From contig CAVDAL010000070.1 in assembly GCA_963606965.1 (NCBI GenBank), forward strand, positions 1-16,162: DNA of 16,162 bases, read 5' to 3'. Every line of letters starts with the position of its first letter. Within the stretch, counting starts at the first letter, position 1. Shown piece by piece: positions 14,266 through 16,162 of the stretch. Below the pieces are notes generated by a model. The model did no database searches, was not told the DNA's origin, and was given only the letters and a program-made list of their open reading frames with translations. Source of the DNA: CAVDAL01 sp963606965 (GTDB lineage Bacteria; Actinomycetota; Coriobacteriia; Coriobacteriales; QAMH01). The position numbers and the translations under genes were made by a program.

Positions 14266-14330
14266 ATGTACTCCTTACAAAACGATGGAGCACATTAAAC
14301 AACAGGAAAGTTATGAAAAACTACCCCCAA

Positions 14331-14336
14331 TTTATA
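14331..14336 (-). promoter_or_regulatory. candidate -10 box of the Tad operon promoter
   Basis: TATAAA on the minus strand, 65 bases upstream of the cpaB start. At 17-base spacing the -35 position is TATGGA, a poor match, so an activator or an alternative sigma factor would be needed. A 15-bp repeat copy fills the spacer. Confidence 0.35.
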
Positions 14337-14337
14337 C

Positions 14338-14386
14338 GAGCAAAATCCGGACATCCATACGGGTTTTTTCAGAGCAAAATCCGGAC
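14338..14386. repeat. two exact 15-bp direct repeats, 34-bp period, upstream of the Tad operon
   Basis: GAGCAAAATCCGGAC occurs at 14338-14352 and again at 14372-14386. Each copy contains the palindrome TCCGGA and is preceded by a T-rich tract. The repeats lie in the gene-free stretch 14266-14674 (about 410 bases). That stretch also has AAAGYTATGAAAAA at 14307-14320 and 14409-14422 (102 bases apart, three times 34) and a 9-bp tandem AAATATCAA near 14444-14461. The rest of it is AT-rich with no convincing gene. Confidence 0.8.
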
Positions 14387-14674
14387 TTTTTCCGAAATTG
14401 CCTGCTAAAAAGCTATGAAAAAATCTCAAAATCAAGCGAAGATAAATATCAAAATATCAAATAGAATTCCAAAAAATTTTTATTTTGCAGGTTACTTTAC
14501 ACAAAAGAAACCTTTCACAATCAAAATTTCAATCTCACATAATGCCATTTTCGATACTAAATCCATGAAATTTTAGAACAGCTAACAATTTCATTCAACA
14601 CATGCAAACAGATTAAGCAAAAAACTGCCATGCCGCCACTCTAAAATTTATAAAACACATACAAGACTTTTAGC

Positions 14675-14703
14675 AATAAAAAAGCCTCGCGAATGCGAGG
14701 CTT
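14675..14703 (-). terminator. intrinsic terminator of tRNA-Glu
   Basis: On the minus strand the perfect 9-bp stem AAGCCTCGC/GCGAGGCTT (arms 14682-14690 and 14695-14703, 4-base loop) is followed directly by TTTTTTATT. It lies 11 bases after the CCA end of the tRNA. Confidence 0.92.
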
Positions 14704-14713
14704 AAGGTACGGA

Positions 14714-14789
14714 TGGTACCCCGTACGGGATTCGAACCCGTGATCTCCGGCTTGAAGGGCCGGCGTCCTAACCGCTAGACGAACGGGGC
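14714..14789 (-). tRNA. tRNA-Glu (anticodon UUC)
   Basis: The 76-base cloverleaf folds completely. The acceptor is GCCCCGT/ACGGGGT (14783-14789 with 14718-14724, first pair G-U). The D arm includes GTCTAGCGGTTAGGAC, the anticodon stem is CCGGC/GCCGG, and the T arm is ACGGG-TTCGAAT-CCCGT. Discriminator A73 is followed by an encoded CCA. The anticodon loop is CCTTCAA, giving anticodon TTC (Glu). Position 33 is C rather than the near-universal U. A strong terminator follows. Confidence 0.95.
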
Positions 14790-14802
14790 GTTTAAAGCTT
14801 GC

Positions 14803-14808
14803 ATATTA
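14803..14808 (-). promoter_or_regulatory. candidate -10 box of the tRNA-Glu promoter
   Basis: TAATAT on the minus strand, 14 bases upstream of the tRNA 5' end. A -35 element is not clear: TGCACA lies 19 bases further up and is part of the inverted repeat at 14827-14866. Confidence 0.35.
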
Positions 14809-14826
14809 TTACATAAAACAAGCCAA

Positions 14827-14866
14827 TTGTGCACGAGAATTTTTTTCATACCTGCGACGTGCACAA
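14827..14866. repeat. perfect 9-bp inverted repeat between the acidic-protein gene and tRNA-Glu
   Basis: TTGTGCACG (14827-14835) and CGTGCACAA (14858-14866) are exact reverse complements around a 22-base loop. The structure lies where the -35 region of the tRNA promoter would fall. It may instead end the upstream transcript, helped by a second G/C hairpin at 14878-14900 (ACCGC/GCGGT). Neither is followed by a strong T-run. Confidence 0.5.
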
Positions 14867-14962
14867 GTTAGCGAATAACCGCCCGTCCAAAACGCGCGGT
14901 AAACGGCATTTTTAAGCCAAAAGCTCAATTCCGCCGCAAGTTCAAACAAAAACAATGCGCAA

Positions 14963-15475
14963 TTATTCCCCAGTATTCCTTGCGATCTTTGCTTGTGCTT
15001 TTGCAAATTCCTCTTCTTCAGCAGCCTTTACTGCATCATGCACAAACAAAAATTCTGCCGGTCCTGCATATCCAGCTTCTTCGCTAAAGTCAATCACACC
15101 ATCTTCATCTTCATAAACCAAGACAATGGCCATAGCTTCATCCATATCGCGCTGTGCACATTCAACAATAATTGCATCAAGCGTAGTTTCTTCACCAGTC
15201 TCTTCTTCTTCAGCTTCAATAAAGCCGTCATAGCAAAGAGCATAATGTGTAGCAAAGCTGCTGGCAGTCCTGATCTGCGCTTCTGCATTTGCACGAGCAG
15301 CTTCAGGATCTTCATCAGGGTATGTTTCAATATGCATATTTTCGCCTTCCACAATCACAGTGAATGGCTCAAAACCGCCAAGCTCAATCTTCTTTTTTTG
15401 AGCTTCATCCAAGCAAAAACCCAAAACTTGCTCTAAAGTTTCATCCAAGTCTAAATATTCTTCATTTTCAGCCAT
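14963..15475 (-). CDS. acidic protein of unknown function (170 aa)
   Basis: A soluble, strongly acidic 170-residue protein without signal peptide or membrane helix. ATG 15475 has a good AGGAG ribosome binding site six to eight bases upstream. The core (residues 12-125) reads as one alpha/beta domain: helix LEQVLGFCLDEAQ, then GGFEPFTVIVEGENMHIETY, a long helix with DPEAARANAEAQIRTA, then TLDAIIVECAQRD and AMAIVLVYE. The layout recalls an uncharacterised family of small proteins found scattered in bacteria, with helix, GxFxPF, and a central strand ending near DAI, but I cannot name it. The tail (133-170) is a helix rich in Ala/Glu/Lys. It is monocistronic and divergent from the racemase-like gene. 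Function unknown. Confidence 0.75.
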   Translation of the reverse strand: MAENEEYLDLDETLEQVLGFCLDEAQKKKIELGGFEPFTVIVEGENMHIETYPDEDPEAARANAEAQIRTASSFATHYALCYDGFIEAEEEETGEETTLDAIIVECAQRDMDEAMAIVLVYEDEDGVIDFSEEAGYAGPAEFLFVHDAVKAAEEEEFAKAQAKIARNTGE

Positions 15476-15520
15476 AATCTAGCTCCTTTTGTCCTTGCGC
15501 TTTTTAAGGCGATAAATTGC

Positions 15521-15550
15521 ATGACAATAATTTTATTGCAAGAGTATACT
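15521..15550 (+). promoter_or_regulatory. sigma-70-type promoter of the racemase-like gene
   Basis: ATGACA (15521-15526, 5 of 6 to TTGACA), an 18-base spacer and TATACT (15545-15550, 5 of 6 to TATAAT). The transcript would start near 15557, with a leader of about 54 bases containing a small hairpin GCCGC/GCGGC (15577-15581 with 15590-15594). Confidence 0.6.
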
Positions 15551-15610
15551 TTTTATTGAAAAATAGTTGAACTCTCGCCGCGACTTCTTGCGGCAGAAAG
15601 CAGATAAAGA

Positions 15611-16162
15611 ATGTATCCACGGCTCATTGTTGACACAGCAAAAATCGCAAAAAATGTGCAGACCATCACATCGCTTTGCAAAGAACACGGTATCAACGTT
15701 GTTGGAATAACCAAAGGCGTTTGCGGGGATGAAAAAATTGCTCGAATTTTTGCGGAAAATGGCGTTTGCGCTCTTGGAGATTCACGAGTGCAAAACTTGA
15801 AAAAGTATGCAAACCTTCCTATCAAAAAGTGGCTTATTCGCACTCCTCAAATTTCTGAAGCGCAAGACGTGGTGCGCTTTGCAGACATATCTTTGAACAC
15901 GCAGCCAGAAACTCTTGAAGCTTTAAATGCGGCTTGTACCAGCACAAATGTTGAACAACACGGCATAATTTTATTGCAAGATTTAGGGGATTTGCGCGAT
16001 GGCTTTGTGAACGAAGACGAACTTGTTACCGCCGCACAAAAAATCAAAGAGCTTCCACATCTTTATTTGGCAGGCATTGCTTGCAACTTAACATGCTTAA
16101 GCTTCATCAAGGCCAGTACAGAAAAATTGGAGCAGCTGCTTGAAACTGCCAAACACGTGAAA
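15611..16162 (+). CDS. alanine/ornithine racemase family PLP enzyme (partial, runs off the window)
   Basis: An open frame of 184 codons from ATG 15611 to the end of the window, so the C terminus is missing (family members are about 350 residues). The N-terminal half fits the fold-type III (alanine racemase N-terminal) barrel: MYPRLIVDTAKIAKNV (1-16), the PLP lysine Lys35 in VVGITKGVCGD, ALGDSRVQNLKKY (52-64), WLIRTPQISEA and ADISLNTQPETLEAL, and HGIILLQDLGDLRDG. These are closest to the ornithine/alanine racemase group rather than to the short PLP-binding protein YggS. The likely reaction is interconversion of L- and D-ornithine or a similar amino acid, cytosolic. The ribosome binding site is weak (AAAG). 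Substrate not determinable here. Confidence 0.8.
   Translation, partial: MYPRLIVDTAKIAKNVQTITSLCKEHGINVVGITKGVCGDEKIARIFAENGVCALGDSRVQNLKKYANLPIKKWLIRTPQISEAQDVVRFADISLNTQPETLEALNAACTSTNVEQHGIILLQDLGDLRDGFVNEDELVTAAQKIKELPHLYLAGIACNLTCLSFIKASTEKLEQLLETAKHVK

Noticed and set aside
14313..14408. Plus-strand 31-codon frame with an AGGAAAG site before ATG, covering the 15-bp repeats
   Set aside because: It is antisense to the Tad leader, the repeats fall in two different frames, and the length gives no domain signal. Possible but not supportable as a gene.
5780..14789. Tad locus as a genomic island inserted at the 3' end of tRNA-Glu
   Set aside because: The tRNA 3' end does face the locus, but no integrase, no repeated tRNA end and no other mobility gene is visible. 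Only a TTCGAAT heptamer near 5732 matches, which is chance level.
14809..15006. Open frame of 65 codons on the minus strand between tRNA-Glu and the acidic-protein gene
   Set aside because: It overlaps the end of the acidic-protein gene, has no ribosome binding site, crosses the two hairpins, and shows no recognisable domain.

Overview
This window reads as a stretch of low-GC chromosome from a Gram-positive (monoderm) bacterium. The best guess is Actinomycetota, class Coriobacteriia. The grounds are a pair of 220-residue RCK/TrkA proteins of the actinobacterial CeoB/CeoC type, an FMN riboswitch whose aptamer overlaps the ribosome binding site directly, a DUF5679 mini-protein, and a Tad pilus locus with no secretin or other outer-membrane gene. 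The taxonomic call is inference. No 16S rRNA or other marker is present.

Left part (1-3830). A MocR-type class I aminotransferase on the minus strand diverges from a plus-strand riboflavin-uptake operon. That operon holds an FMN riboswitch, ribU (the substrate-binding S component of an ECF transporter), one ecfA ATPase, and two small genes I cannot name. A convergent hairpin closes it.

Middle-left (3831-5780). Two overlapping RCK (TrkA) genes on the minus strand are followed upstream by a 48-residue zinc-ribbon gene (DUF5679), which has its own terminator. About 320 bases without a gene then hold several inverted repeats.

Centre (5780-14265). A long minus-strand Tad (tight adherence, Flp type IVc pilus) operon runs in the order cpaB, tadZ, tadA, tadB, tadC, flp, a pseudopilin, tadE-like, a large TadG-like protein, tadE-like, DUF192. 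Genes overlap or nearly touch, so it is probably one transcript. CpaB and TadZ would organise and localise the machine. TadA is the motor ATPase, TadB and TadC form the membrane platform, Flp is the major pilin, and the TadE/TadG-like proteins are minor pseudopilins. The prepilin peptidase is not in the window. Four prepilin-like proteins share the cleavage pattern G / Q-x-x-x-E. The large TadG-like protein lacks the Glu and carries a His/Cys cluster. The end of the operon shows a degenerate 65-bp duplication that includes a hairpin. Upstream of cpaB is a non-coding region with two exact 15-bp direct repeats around the likely promoter.

Right part (14675-16162). A tRNA-Glu(UUC) gene with encoded CCA and a strong terminator is followed by an acidic protein of unknown function. 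A divergent, truncated (window-edge) plus-strand gene for a fold-type III PLP enzyme of the alanine/ornithine racemase family comes last.

No transposase, integrase, CRISPR array or phage gene was seen.
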